Shown here piece by piece: positions 8,842-16,196 of a DNA stretch of 64,000 nucleotides (the first letter of the stretch is position 1; each line of letters opens with the position of its first letter). The position numbers and the translations under genes are program-made. Source of the DNA: Asaia sp003994335 (GTDB lineage Bacteria; Pseudomonadota; Alphaproteobacteria; Acetobacterales; Acetobacteraceae); assembly GCF_037151175.1 (NCBI RefSeq), contig NZ_JBBCOR010000005.1, positions 62,001 through 126,000 on the forward strand, given 5' to 3'. Under the pieces are notes generated by a model that worked only from the letters and a program-made list of their open reading frames with translations, was not told the DNA's origin and searched no databases.

Positions 8842-9423
8842 ATGATGAGAAAGGCCGCTCTTTTAGCGATTCCGGTTTTCTTGAGCGGTTGTTCAGGCCT
8901 TGGCAAGTCGATCTCGGACACGGCTACCCTTCCTGGGGCCAATCCGAACCTGCCCGAAGGGTCTTCCGAAAACATGGAAAAGGTAAAGGGGCATGCCTAT
9001 CTGGCAATGCCGCTCCTGCCTGAATCCGGCAATATCTGGCCCGGTGCCCCTCAGCCTCTGCCCACATTGCGCGATGTCGAGGCATCTCCGAACGGGCTGC
9101 GCGACGCACTTTCAGATACCCACAGCTATTTCGGCTCGATGGTCAAGGATCACGGGGTGGATGCAACGCTGAGCCCTCAGCTCGATGACGGCAAGTCGCT
9201 TGCGATCGGCGAACATGACGCCGTGCTTCATGGCGTGCACACCGGCGAGCGTCCGTCTCTCTCGTCGTCTGTTGAAGATAATGCCCATAAATATATCTCG
9301 CCGTCGCGCAGCGGAACGATCGTCATTCCAAATGGTGACGGTACCAGCACCTTGATCGCGCCGGATGGTACGGTGCGTGTGACCAAGGACAAACCTGCCG
9401 GGGACAAACCTGCCGGACACTGA
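8842..9423 (+). CDS. Putative lipoprotein of unknown function
   Basis: The 193-residue protein begins with a short lipoprotein signal; the lipobox is LSGC with the lipidated cysteine at about residue 17. It should be anchored in the membrane facing the periplasm. The mature part is polar and lacks a domain I recognise. The stretch SRSGTIVIPNGDGTSTLIAPDGTV near the C-terminus looks like a short beta-rich repeat, and the last 11 residues are a duplicated DKPAG followed by His. Two adjacent ATG codons (8842 and 8845) are possible starts. It is probably a lineage-restricted envelope protein; I assign no function. Its C-terminal repeat is listed separately. Confidence 0.75.
   Translation: MMRKAALLAIPVFLSGCSGLGKSISDTATLPGANPNLPEGSSENMEKVKGHAYLAMPLLPESGNIWPGAPQPLPTLRDVEASPNGLRDALSDTHSYFGSMVKDHGVDATLSPQLDDGKSLAIGEHDAVLHGVHTGERPSLSSSVEDNAHKYISPSRSGTIVIPNGDGTSTLIAPDGTVRVTKDKPAGDKPAGH
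9387..9416 (+). repeat. Tandem duplication of a 15-bp unit
   Basis: GGACAAACCTGCCGG occurs twice without interruption (9387-9401 and 9402-9416) at the end of the lipoprotein gene. It encodes DKPAG-DKPAG and keeps the frame, so copy number could vary without breaking the gene. Confidence 0.95.
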
Positions 9424-9453
9424 GCGGTCGGGAGAGCAGGTTCCCCCCTGGTG

Positions 9454-9487
9454 GTTGAAGCCGTCTTCGGGGGGCGGCTCCTTCAAC
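9454..9487. terminator. Hairpin between lipoprotein and DMT genes
   Basis: GTTGAAG-CCG (9454-9463) pairs with CGG and CTTCAAC (9475-9477, 9481-9487) with a small bulge. It is the only strong structure in the 122-base convergent gap. No U-tract follows, so assignment as a terminator is tentative. Confidence 0.4.
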
Positions 9488-9545
9488 GACCCCGCTCTTG
9501 TTCCTGCCGCGTGGGCAGGGCGATGAGCGTGGCACCGCAATATCC

Positions 9546-10403
9546 TCACGCTGTGCGTCGAGCGCCAAAGACACATCCCAGAACGATCAGACTGACCCCA
9601 ACGAGGAGGGGAGGAATACGCTCCCCAAGAATGAGCGCCGAGAGGGCCAGCCCACCGAAAGGCTGCAGTAATTGCAACTGGCCGATCCGGGCAATCCCGC
9701 CTTGTGCCAGTCCATGATACCAGAACACGAAGCCCAGCATCATGCTGAACAGGGCAACATAGGCCAGCGCCCCCCACGCGGAATGAGGAATCTCTCCCCA
9801 GGCACGGGGATGGGTACAGAGTGCGAGAATGCCCATGGGCACGAGGGCCAGGAGGAGCGCCCAGGAAATGACCTGCCAGCCCCCAAGGCTGCGTGAGAGC
9901 GCCGCTCCCTCCGCATAGCCCAGCCCGCAGACGAGGATCGCGGCGAGCATCAGGCCATCGCCGAGTAGAGAGCCGCCATGGGTCTGTGTCAGCGCATAGC
10001 CTGTCACAGCCCCGGCCCCGGCAAGCGAGAGGAGCCAGAACGCCAGTGAAGGCCGCTCCCCTTTGCGCAGCACGGCAAACAAGGCCGTACTCAAGGGAAG
10101 AAGACCGGTCCACATTGCGGAACGCACGGCATCGATATGCTGAAGGGCGCAGGCCGAAAGCAGCGGATAGCCGACGACGACCCCGAGAGCGACGCTGAGT
10201 AGTGGTATGACCGCATCCCTACCGGGGCGAGGCTGCCTCAGGGCGAGTAAAAGCGCGAGCCCGAGCAGAGCGGCAATGACCGCACGCGCTGCTGTCAGGA
10301 ACAGGGGAGGGAAGCCAGCCTCCGCGAGCCTCGTAGCGGGCAGAGAGCCGCTGAATATCGCGATACCGATCAACCCACTCACCGTGCCGCTACCCTGTTT
10401 CAT
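9546..10403 (-). CDS. EamA/DMT-family inner-membrane transporter
   Basis: The 285-residue protein has about ten hydrophobic segments arranged as two EamA repeats. Each repeat ends with the characteristic glycine-rich helix (GERPSLAFWLLSLAGAGAV; GERIPPLLVGVSLIVLGCVFG). Members of this drug/metabolite superfamily usually export amino acids or small metabolites. The start ATG (10401-10403) has GGAGG four bases upstream. It is divergent from a MocR-type regulator with only 42 bases between the two start codons, so that regulator very probably controls it. Because MocR proteins sense PLP-bound amines or amino acids, an amino-acid or vitamin-B6-type substrate is a reasonable guess but not shown. 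Confidence 0.85.
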   Translation of the reverse strand: MKQGSGTVSGLIGIAIFSGSLPATRLAEAGFPPLFLTAARAVIAALLGLALLLALRQPRPGRDAVIPLLSVALGVVVGYPLLSACALQHIDAVRSAMWTGLLPLSTALFAVLRKGERPSLAFWLLSLAGAGAVTGYALTQTHGGSLLGDGLMLAAILVCGLGYAEGAALSRSLGGWQVISWALLLALVPMGILALCTHPRAWGEIPHSAWGALAYVALFSMMLGFVFWYHGLAQGGIARIGQLQLLQPFGGLALSALILGERIPPLLVGVSLIVLGCVFGARRTA

Positions 10404-10412
10404 GAAACCTCC

Positions 10413-10431
10413 AGATCATTGCGAAGATCAT
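10413..10431. promoter_or_regulatory. Direct repeat in the divergent promoter (candidate MocR operator)
   Basis: AGATCAT occurs at 10413-10419 and again at 10425-10431, a 12-base period, in the 42-base gap between the DMT transporter and the MocR gene. MocR-family regulators such as GabR and PdxR are known to bind direct repeats in divergent promoters, which makes this the best operator candidate. Confidence 0.5.
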
Positions 10432-10445
10432 GGAGAGGTGGCCGC

Positions 10446-11948
10446 ATGCAGACCATGGACAGTTCCGTACGGTTTGACCAAACTGCTTGGCAGACAGAGC
10501 CATACAGTTGCGAAATCGATATGAGAAAATCAGGGGTTACGGCGCACATCGTGGATACCCTGCGCCGCCGCATTACAACGGGCACTCTGACGCGTGGAGA
10601 GAAACTTCCGTCGATCCGAGGTCTTGCCGCGCGGAACAGCGTTTCACCGTCCACCATCGTCGAGGTTTATGAGCGTTTGGGCGCTGAGGGGCTGATCACC
10701 GCCCGCCCGGGTTCCGGCTATTATGTACGGGAAACGGCATTGCAGGACAGGCCGTGCAGCCCTCGCCGTTATCATGCCATGGACCCGTTCTGGGTGTCGC
10801 GCCAGGCTTTGGAGGCCGATCCGGCGATCATGCAACCAGGCTGCGGCTGGTTGCCCGAAGCCTGGATGCCCAATGCAGCCTTGAGTCAGGCGCTGAGAAG
10901 CATTGCGAAGGAAGTTGGTCCTGTAATGACCGGTTACGGACCCGCCATGGGGGACCAGGCTCTGCGCGAGGTATTATCGCGGCGCTGGGCCGAGATGCAG
11001 TTCTTCGTGCCATCAGAACAGATCCTGCTGACAGGCTCCGGCACACAGGCGGTCGATCTCGTATGCAGGGTGATGCTCAAGCCCGGCGATTGCGTGATCG
11101 TCGATGATCCCTGCTACTTCAATTTCCGGGCTCTTCTGGATGTCCATCGTGTCAGGGTCGTTGGTGTGCCCTATGGGGCGGAGGGGCCGGATATCGTTGT
11201 CCTCGGTCAAATCCTGGAGCAGCATAGCCCGAGGCTCTATCTGACCAACTCGGCCATACAGAACCCTACCGGGGGGAGCCTGAGCCTGAACGCCGCACAC
11301 CGGATCCTGACGCTGGCTCAAAATCATCCTCTGACCATCGTGGAAGACGATATCTTCAGCGACTTCGCGCCTCAGGGGACGGCCAGTCTAGGCTCACTTG
11401 ATGGCCTGTCCCGGGTGATCCGTGTCGGGTCGTTTTCAAAGACACTTTCTGCCTCATTGCGCTGCGGCTATATCGCCGCAAAGCCGGAAATCATTGAGGC
11501 GCTCGGAGATTTGCAGATTGCGACCGGTTTTTCCGGGGTAAGTCCCGTCGCTGCCAGTGTGGTGCGCCACGTTCTGACCGGGGGGGCCTATCGCCGCCAT
11601 CTAGACACCCTTTTCGGCCGCTTGGCCAGGGCGAGGCGAGAATGTGCCAATCGCCTGGCAGCGATCGGTATTGTGCCCGAAATCTTGCCACGCGGGGGCT
11701 TCACACTCTGGTGTCGTTTGCCAGAAGGGAGAGATGCGTCTGCTCTGGCCCGGCTTGCGCTGGAGGAGGGCATCGTTCTCGCCCCAGGAGCCGTATTCAG
11801 TGTCTCCGGTTCAGCGACGACGTATATGCGTTTCAATGTCACGCAGATGGCTGATCCCGAGATATTCCTGAGGCTGGGAGCCCTTATGGCCTGTCTGTCA
11901 CCGGGCTCTTCCGGAGCCTCCGTGGCGGAGAGAGGGAGCCCGGAGTGA
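10446..11948 (+). CDS. MocR-type regulator: GntR helix-turn-helix fused to aminotransferase domain
   Basis: The 500-residue protein has a GntR winged helix at residues 28-100 (LTRGEKLPSIRGLAARNSVS, then GLITARPGSGYYV). A linker leads to a fold-type I aminotransferase domain from residue 130 on. PLP-site residues are present: NPTG around 273-276, Asp302 (VEDDIF) and the Schiff-base lysine Lys332 (GSFSKTLSASLRCGY). It is therefore a PLP-dependent transcription factor rather than an aminotransferase. The ATG at 10446 has GGAGAGG 7 bases upstream. It is divergent from the DMT transporter, its likely target, and probably autoregulates. The effector is unknown. The gene ends 19 bases from the convergent lexA. 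Confidence 0.9.
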   Translation: MQTMDSSVRFDQTAWQTEPYSCEIDMRKSGVTAHIVDTLRRRITTGTLTRGEKLPSIRGLAARNSVSPSTIVEVYERLGAEGLITARPGSGYYVRETALQDRPCSPRRYHAMDPFWVSRQALEADPAIMQPGCGWLPEAWMPNAALSQALRSIAKEVGPVMTGYGPAMGDQALREVLSRRWAEMQFFVPSEQILLTGSGTQAVDLVCRVMLKPGDCVIVDDPCYFNFRALLDVHRVRVVGVPYGAEGPDIVVLGQILEQHSPRLYLTNSAIQNPTGGSLSLNAAHRILTLAQNHPLTIVEDDIFSDFAPQGTASLGSLDGLSRVIRVGSFSKTLSASLRCGYIAAKPEIIEALGDLQIATGFSGVSPVAASVVRHVLTGGAYRRHLDTLFGRLARARRECANRLAAIGIVPEILPRGGFTLWCRLPEGRDASALARLALEEGIVLAPGAVFSVSGSATTYMRFNVTQMADPEIFLRLGALMACLSPGSSGASVAERGSPE

Positions 11949-11967
11949 TGGCAGGCGCGACGAGACG

Positions 11968-12693
11968 TCAGGTATACTGACGGTAGAGTCCGATCAGGAC
12001 ACCCTGAATGCTGACCCGGTTTTGCGGAAAGATCTGCGTTTCATAAGCCGGGTTGGCCGGTTCAAGCGCAATCGACTTGCCCTTCTGGCGCAAGCGTTTG
12101 AGCGTTACCTCCTGCCCATCAACGAGGGCCACGACGATCTGACCGTTCTCTGCCGTTTCAGCCTGTCGGATGATCACCGTATCCCCGTCGAGAATACCTG
12201 CCTCGATCATCGAATCACCGGAAACGTGAAGCGCATAATGGCGGCCATTACCAAGCTGGGCTGCCGGGATGTCGATCTGTTCCCCCTGGTCCCTGAAAGC
12301 TTCGATGGGCAGGCCCGCAGCGATGCGACCGAAAAGCGGCACGCCTACGACGGAAGTGGCCGTGGTCTCGACTGAGGCGGGAAAGGCGCGGTCGCGACTA
12401 TGGGCGAGGCGCGGAAAGCTACCCGTGGCTCCGGATTGGGGCTCAGTCAGCGCCTGGGGTGGGGGGACAACAGTATCCATGACCGGAAGGCGCACGATTT
12501 CGAGCGCCCGCGCACGATGATGGTGCCGCCGCAGAAAACCGCGCTCTTCGAGAGCAGAGATGAGGCGATGGATGCCGGATTTGGAGCGGAGTTCAAGCGC
12601 TTCCTTCATTTCGTCGAAAGAGGGGGAAAAACCAGTCCGCTTGAGATAGCCATCTATATAAAGCAGGAGTTGGTGTTGCTTGCGTGTGAGCAT
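11968..12693 (-). CDS. lexA: SOS-response repressor LexA
   Basis: The 241-residue protein has the LexA winged helix at residues 1-65 (SPSFDEMKEALELRSKSGIH is the recognition region). A long alphaproteobacterial-type linker leads to the S24 self-cleavage domain. The scissile bond is Ala126-Gly127 (IAAGLPIEA), and the catalytic dyad is Ser161 (GDSMIEAG) and Lys199 (VTLKRL). It represses DNA-repair genes until RecA filaments trigger cleavage. A perfect GTTC-N7-GTTC box lies 58 bases upstream of its start, so it is autoregulated. It is a single-gene unit: the MocR gene converges on it, and rpmG is divergent upstream. Confidence 0.96.
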   Translation of the reverse strand: MLTRKQHQLLLYIDGYLKRTGFSPSFDEMKEALELRSKSGIHRLISALEERGFLRRHHHRARALEIVRLPVMDTVVPPPQALTEPQSGATGSFPRLAHSRDRAFPASVETTATSVVGVPLFGRIAAGLPIEAFRDQGEQIDIPAAQLGNGRHYALHVSGDSMIEAGILDGDTVIIRQAETAENGQIVVALVDGQEVTLKRLRQKGKSIALEPANPAYETQIFPQNRVSIQGVLIGLYRQYT

Positions 12694-12750
12694 GGGTCCC
12701 TCTCTCCTGAGCGTATGCCATAGGGTACGTCACCCGCCCGGAATTTATAT

Positions 12751-12765
12751 GTTCTTCTTAAGTTC
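12751..12765. promoter_or_regulatory. LexA (SOS) box, GTTC-N7-GTTC
   Basis: GTTC (12751-12754), seven bases, GTTC (12762-12765). This is the direct-repeat SOS box known for Alphaproteobacteria. It lies 58 bases upstream of the lexA start codon, within the lexA-rpmG divergent region. Confidence 0.9.
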
Positions 12766-12927
12766 TTGCTTCGATCCCTTCAAGATTTTTTCCCCGGAAC
12801 ATCAAAATTAATCCACTGTTCTGGCGGAAACACTTGACCTGCGCGCGTAATCCACGCATTTAGGCCCCAGCTTGAAAACGCTGCCGTTCATGTCGCGCGC
12901 AGCGACAGATCAGTTTGCGAGGACCCC

Positions 12928-13095
12928 ATGGCCAAGACCAACGTCATCCAGATCCGTCTCGTTTCGACCGCGGATACCGGATATTTCTACGTCACCAAGA
13001 AGAACGCCCGCTCTGCGACCGGCAAGATGGAAGTGCGCAAGTACGACCCCGTCGTTCGCAAGCATGTCGCGTTCCGCGAAGCCAAGATCAAGTAA
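12928..13095 (+). CDS. rpmG: 50S ribosomal protein L33 (bL33)
   Basis: A 55-residue basic protein starting MAKTNVIQIRLVSTADTGYFY and continuing through VTKKNAR to the C-terminal FREAKIK. This is the bL33 family, with the usual length. It contains no cysteine, so it is the zinc-independent form of L33. It binds 23S rRNA near the E site of the large subunit. The ATG at 12928 is preceded by GCGAGGAC. A strong intrinsic terminator follows 29 bases after the stop. It is divergent from lexA and stands alone. Confidence 0.95.
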   Translation: MAKTNVIQIRLVSTADTGYFYVTKKNARSATGKMEVRKYDPVVRKHVAFREAKIK

Positions 13096-13424
13096 GATCC
13101 GCTTTCGCTGACGGTGCATTTGAGGCGGCTCTTCGGAGCCGCCTTTTTTGTGCCTGGACGGCTCGGAAGGACGCTCCCAGCGCTCGGTGGAAAATCGTTC
13201 AGCTCAGGCTAGAGCCCGAGTGTGCGGTGAACTTGGTGTAAGTGCCGAGCTGGTATTCGCCTCAGGCCTCATGCGCGTGTTGTGACGGATGATCAGGCGA
13301 TCTGGACCATTCGCGGGGGGAAGGGGCGGAGGAGGGGGGGCCACCTAACCTTGCGGCACCCGGTGAGCCGAAGCGCTCAGTTTCGGATGGCTCGGGGGCG
13401 GTCTCGGTAACGGTGAACCGCAGC
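13096..13424. other. Intergenic region between rpmG and ftsB
   Basis: A 329-base gap between the convergent rpmG and ftsB genes. It holds the rpmG terminator at its left end. The rest is GC-rich with G-runs near 13315-13340 and one short hairpin (TGAGC / GCTCA around 13375). I see no gene or RNA in it. Confidence 0.6.
13124..13149 (+). terminator. Intrinsic terminator of rpmG
   Basis: Perfect 8-bp stem GGCGGCTC (13124-13131) with TTCG tetraloop and GAGCCGCC (13136-13143), followed by six T (13144-13149). A textbook Rho-independent terminator. Confidence 0.95.
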
Positions 13425-13754
13425 TCAGTAAAGCTTCTCGTGCGGGCCGTAAGGGATGACCGTATCGCCATTTCGCGCGAGGTTAAGCATGGCGCGCGAG
13501 CGTTCGTCCAGCATATCAGCGTCGAGCGCACGCTCATTCAGGCTGCCGATGCGACGCTTCCAGACCGCTTGCTCGTCATTAGCGTCTTTCTGAGCCTGAA
13601 GGGCCTGATCCATAAGCTTCAGCTGCTGGTGATACGCCTTGAGTCCGTGATCACCCTGAAGGGCATTCCACCCGAAATAGGCCGTCAGCCCGAGAAACAG
13701 GGCAGGGGGAACGACGGCACGCACGACGCGTCGGATAGCACGAACGATCTGCAC
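13425..13754 (-). CDS. ftsB: Septum formation initiator family protein (FtsB-like)
   Basis: The 109-residue single-pass membrane protein has a short basic cytoplasmic N-terminus, one transmembrane helix at about residues 12-32 (VVPPALFLGLTAYFGWNAL), and a coiled-coil periplasmic stretch (QQLKLMDQALQAQKDANDEQ). It ends with the RAMLNLARNGDTVIPY motif typical of FtsB/DivIC, and has normal family length. It would join FtsL and FtsQ in the divisome. It lies 112 bases downstream of eno on the same strand, the standard alphaproteobacterial order eno-ftsB. A hairpin sits between them. No odd features. Confidence 0.88.
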   Translation of the reverse strand: MQIVRAIRRVVRAVVPPALFLGLTAYFGWNALQGDHGLKAYHQQLKLMDQALQAQKDANDEQAVWKRRIGSLNERALDADMLDERSRAMLNLARNGDTVIPYGPHEKLY

Positions 13755-13834
13755 GGGAACTCCAGGATGGCAAGCGGGCCGGTGGAACTGATCCTAGCCC
13801 CAGCCAGGCACCGCTTACAATCGCGCATTTGAGA

Positions 13835-13858
13835 AAGGGAGCGAAAAACGCCCCCCTT
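13835..13858 (-). terminator. Hairpin downstream of eno
   Basis: On the reverse strand AAGGGGGGCG, a TTTTT loop and CGCTCCCTT form a nearly complete stem (13835-13843 with 13849-13858), followed by TTC-rich sequence. It lies 9 bases after the eno stop and may separate eno from ftsB or attenuate read-through. Confidence 0.5.
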
Positions 13859-13866
13859 GCGTCAAA

Positions 13867-15147
13867 TCAGGCGCGCGGCAGGATGGAGCGGCCTGCGTAA
13901 CGTGCTGCGGTAGCCAGCTCGTTTTCGATCCGGATGAGCTGGTTGTACTTCGCTGTACGATCGGAGCGCGAGAGCGAGCCGGTCTTGATCTGACCGCAAT
14001 TCGTGGCCACTGCCAGATCGGCAATGATCGAATCTTCGGTCTCACCCGAGCGGTGGCTCATAACGCATTTATAGCCGGCGCGATGCGCGGTTTCCATGGC
14101 GCGGAGCGTTTCGGTTAGCGTGCCGATCTGGTTGACCTTCACCAGAAGTGCGTTCGCGGTGTTGCTCTCGATGCCACGCACCAGACGCTCGGTATTGGTC
14201 ACGAACAGATCGTCACCGACGAGCTGCAGCTTGTGGCCAAGCTTGGCGGTCAGTTCGGCCCAGCCTTCCCAGTCATCTTCTGCCAGACCGTCTTCGATCG
14301 ACACGATCGGATAACGGGCGGCGAGATCGGCCAGATAGTCGATCATGCCCGAGGAATCGAGATCGCGGCCTTCGCCATCCATCTTGTAGCGGCCATCGCG
14401 GTAGAATTCGGTGGCGGCGCAATCGAGCGCGAAGGTCACGTCCTCGCCCAGACGATAACCGGCGCCCTCGACCGACTTCGAGATGAAGCCGAGAGCCTCG
14501 TCAGCCGATTTCAGGCCGGGAGCGAAACCGCCTTCGTCACCGACATTGGTGTTGTGACCGGCGGCGTGGAGATTCTTCTTCAGATGGGCGAAGATTTCCG
14601 AACCCATGCGCACGGCGTCCATGATCGTCGGTGCACCGACCGGCTGGATCATGAATTCCTGGATGTCGATGGGGTTGTCAGCATGCTGACCGCCATTGAC
14701 GATGTTCATCATCGGCACGGGCAGGGTGTGGGCAAATACGCCACCGACATAGCGGTAAAGCGGAACATCGAGCTCGAGCGCGGTGGCCTTGGCAGTTGCA
14801 AGCGACACGGCAAGGATGGAATTGGCGCCCAGACGCGCCTTGTTCGGCGTGCCGTCCAGCTCAATCATGGCTTCGTCGATGGCAATCTGATCGGACGATT
14901 CGGCGCCCTGCAGCGCATCGAGGATTTCGCCTTCTGCGAAGGCAGCAGCCTTCAGAACGCCCTTGCCACCATAGCGCGACTTGTCGCCATCGCGCAGCTC
15001 GACAGCTTCATGTGCGCCCGTCGAGGCGCCCGACGGAACCGCTGCGCGACCTTTGGCGCCCGAGGACAGTTCAACCTCGACTTCGACGGTCGGATTGCCA
15101 CGGCTATCCAGAATCTCGCGAGCAATGATATCAATAATGGCGCTCAT
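13867..15147 (-). CDS. eno: Enolase
   Basis: The 426-residue protein is a complete phosphopyruvate hydratase. It starts with IIDIIAREILDSRGNPTVEVEV. Catalytic and metal-binding segments include GGQHADNPIDIQEFMI, the general-acid Glu in DEGGFAP, SIEDGLAEDDWEGW with metal ligands, the general-base lysine in LVKVNQIGTLTE, and the C-terminal SHRSGETED and KTGSLSRSDR. It converts 2-phosphoglycerate to phosphoenolpyruvate in glycolysis and gluconeogenesis. The start ATG has GGGAG upstream. A pair of overlapping palindromes lies 17-28 bases before the start. ftsB follows downstream. It is divergent from a DUF3429 membrane protein. Confidence 0.97.
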   Translation of the reverse strand: MSAIIDIIAREILDSRGNPTVEVEVELSSGAKGRAAVPSGASTGAHEAVELRDGDKSRYGGKGVLKAAAFAEGEILDALQGAESSDQIAIDEAMIELDGTPNKARLGANSILAVSLATAKATALELDVPLYRYVGGVFAHTLPVPMMNIVNGGQHADNPIDIQEFMIQPVGAPTIMDAVRMGSEIFAHLKKNLHAAGHNTNVGDEGGFAPGLKSADEALGFISKSVEGAGYRLGEDVTFALDCAATEFYRDGRYKMDGEGRDLDSSGMIDYLADLAARYPIVSIEDGLAEDDWEGWAELTAKLGHKLQLVGDDLFVTNTERLVRGIESNTANALLVKVNQIGTLTETLRAMETAHRAGYKCVMSHRSGETEDSIIADLAVATNCGQIKTGSLSRSDRTAKYNQLIRIENELATAARYAGRSILPRA

Positions 15148-15163
15148 TGGGGGCTCCCTGTTT

Positions 15164-15175
15164 GAACGTTCGAAC
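15164..15175. promoter_or_regulatory. Overlapping palindromes upstream of eno
   Basis: GAACGTTCGAAC contains two overlapping 8-base palindromes, GAACGTTC (15164-15171) and GTTCGAAC (15168-15175). It lies in the 99-base divergent region between eno and the DUF3429 gene. The half-sites resemble LexA half-sites but spacing is wrong for a LexA box. A different regulator could bind here. Confidence 0.35.
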
Positions 15176-15246
15176 TTCGGGCATCACAAGGCGTCGAGAC
15201 ACCGGCGCTGTCAACTGGCGTTATGTGAAATGAGGATGGATATTCC

Positions 15247-15735
15247 GTGAGACCCCTGTCACCGCTCGTGATTTTCCTCGGTATCGGCGGATTGGTGCCG
15301 TTCGTGACCCTTGCCATGGCGGCCCTGTTCTGGGGAAGTCTTGGCCCGATCACCCATATCGGCGTGGCGATGCTGGCCTATGGCGGCTGCATCCTGTCCT
15401 TTCTCGGGGCGGTCCATTGGGGGCTGGCACTCGAACAACCCGCCATCATGCCTGCACAGGGTCTTGGCGCCATCAATCGCCGCCGCCTGTTTTTCGGTGT
15501 GCTGCCCTCGCTCTGGGCATGGGTCGCCATCTATGCAGGTGTGATCTGGGCGCCCCGGGGCGGCATCCTGATGGAGATGATCGGTTTCCTGCTGGTCCTG
15601 GCGACCGAACGTGCCGCCTATCGCAAGGGGGCGCTTCCTGCGGGGTATTTTCCGTTCCGCGCCTTGCTGACGGCCGTCGTCGTGCTGTGCCTTGCGGCAT
15701 GCCTGAGCGCGCCGCTGCAGCCTTACACGATCTGA
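15247..15735 (+). CDS. DUF3429 family membrane protein
   Basis: The 162-residue protein has about five hydrophobic helices and the DUF3429 signature: FLGIGGLVPF at the start, AYGGCILSFLGAVHWGLAL in the middle and GYFPFRALLT near the end. Function of the family is unknown; it sits in the inner membrane. The start must be GTG at 15247, because the ATG codons just upstream (15230 and 15236) run into a stop at 15248-15250 in another frame; GAGG lies about 11 bases upstream. It is divergent from eno. Its last 13 bases overlap the end of the convergent OsmC-family gene. Confidence 0.85.
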   Translation: MRPLSPLVIFLGIGGLVPFVTLAMAALFWGSLGPITHIGVAMLAYGGCILSFLGAVHWGLALEQPAIMPAQGLGAINRRRLFFGVLPSLWAWVAIYAGVIWAPRGGILMEMIGFLLVLATERAAYRKGALPAGYFPFRALLTAVVVLCLAACLSAPLQPYTI

Positions 15736-16196
15736 AAGACGGGCTCGCAGATCACCGGGAAATTGACCGAACGTGCGATGAAGCAGTGCGCGTGGGCCTG
15801 ATCGTGGAGGGCCTGCGCCCGGGTGATCGAACTGCCACTCGCCAGCGTGATCACAGGCCTCAGGAGCGCACTTTCGAACGCCCCATCGCCCTGCGGGGTC
15901 TCCATCATCACGGCTTCGGCAGAGTCCCGATAGGCGGTGACGACGATCCCCGCTCCGGCACAGAGCCCGAGATACCAGAGTTTGTGACATGCGCTGAGCG
16001 ACGCAAGAAGCAGCTCGCCAGGATTCCAGCCCGTCGGGTCACCATGGAAGCTGGGATCGGCAGAGCCATGGATGACCGGCTTGCCCTCGGCCGTAATATC
16101 GTGATTACGGCCATAGACATGCCAGGACTGCGTGCCATGGCCATGATTGCCCTTCCATTCGGTTTCGACCGAATAGAGATGACGCTTAGAACCCAT
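15723..16196 (-). CDS. OsmC/Ohr-family protein
   Basis: The 157-residue protein has the two OsmC-family redox cysteines: Cys70 in LASLSACHKLWYL and Cys138 in HAHCFIARSVNFPV. Glu61 of NPGELLLASL is the usual partner near the active site. Family members reduce organic hydroperoxides with thiol cofactors; others have unknown roles. The ATG at 16196 overlaps the last 11 bases of kdsA, so translation is probably coupled; no strong ribosome-binding site is present. A GTG 48 bases upstream would add 16 residues without family similarity. It is the last gene of the pyrG-kdsA-osmC unit. It fits the OsmC subgroup better than Ohr. Confidence 0.85.
   Translation of the reverse strand: MGSKRHLYSVETEWKGNHGHGTQSWHVYGRNHDITAEGKPVIHGSADPSFHGDPTGWNPGELLLASLSACHKLWYLGLCAGAGIVVTAYRDSAEAVMMETPQGDGAFESALLRPVITLASGSSITRAQALHDQAHAHCFIARSVNFPVICEPVFQIV

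Noticed and set aside
10409..10435. CTCCA ... TGGAG inverted repeat between the DMT and MocR genes
   Set aside because: Both arms are simply the Shine-Dalgarno sequences of the two divergent genes; only the AGATCAT direct repeat is kept as an operator candidate.
13262..13537. Reverse open frame of about 91 codons overlapping the end of ftsB
   Set aside because: Ser/Arg/Pro-rich translation with no similarity; overlaps ftsB in another frame.
15164..15175. LexA box before eno
   Set aside because: Half-sites GAAC/GTTC are present but spaced four bases apart; the alphaproteobacterial box needs seven.
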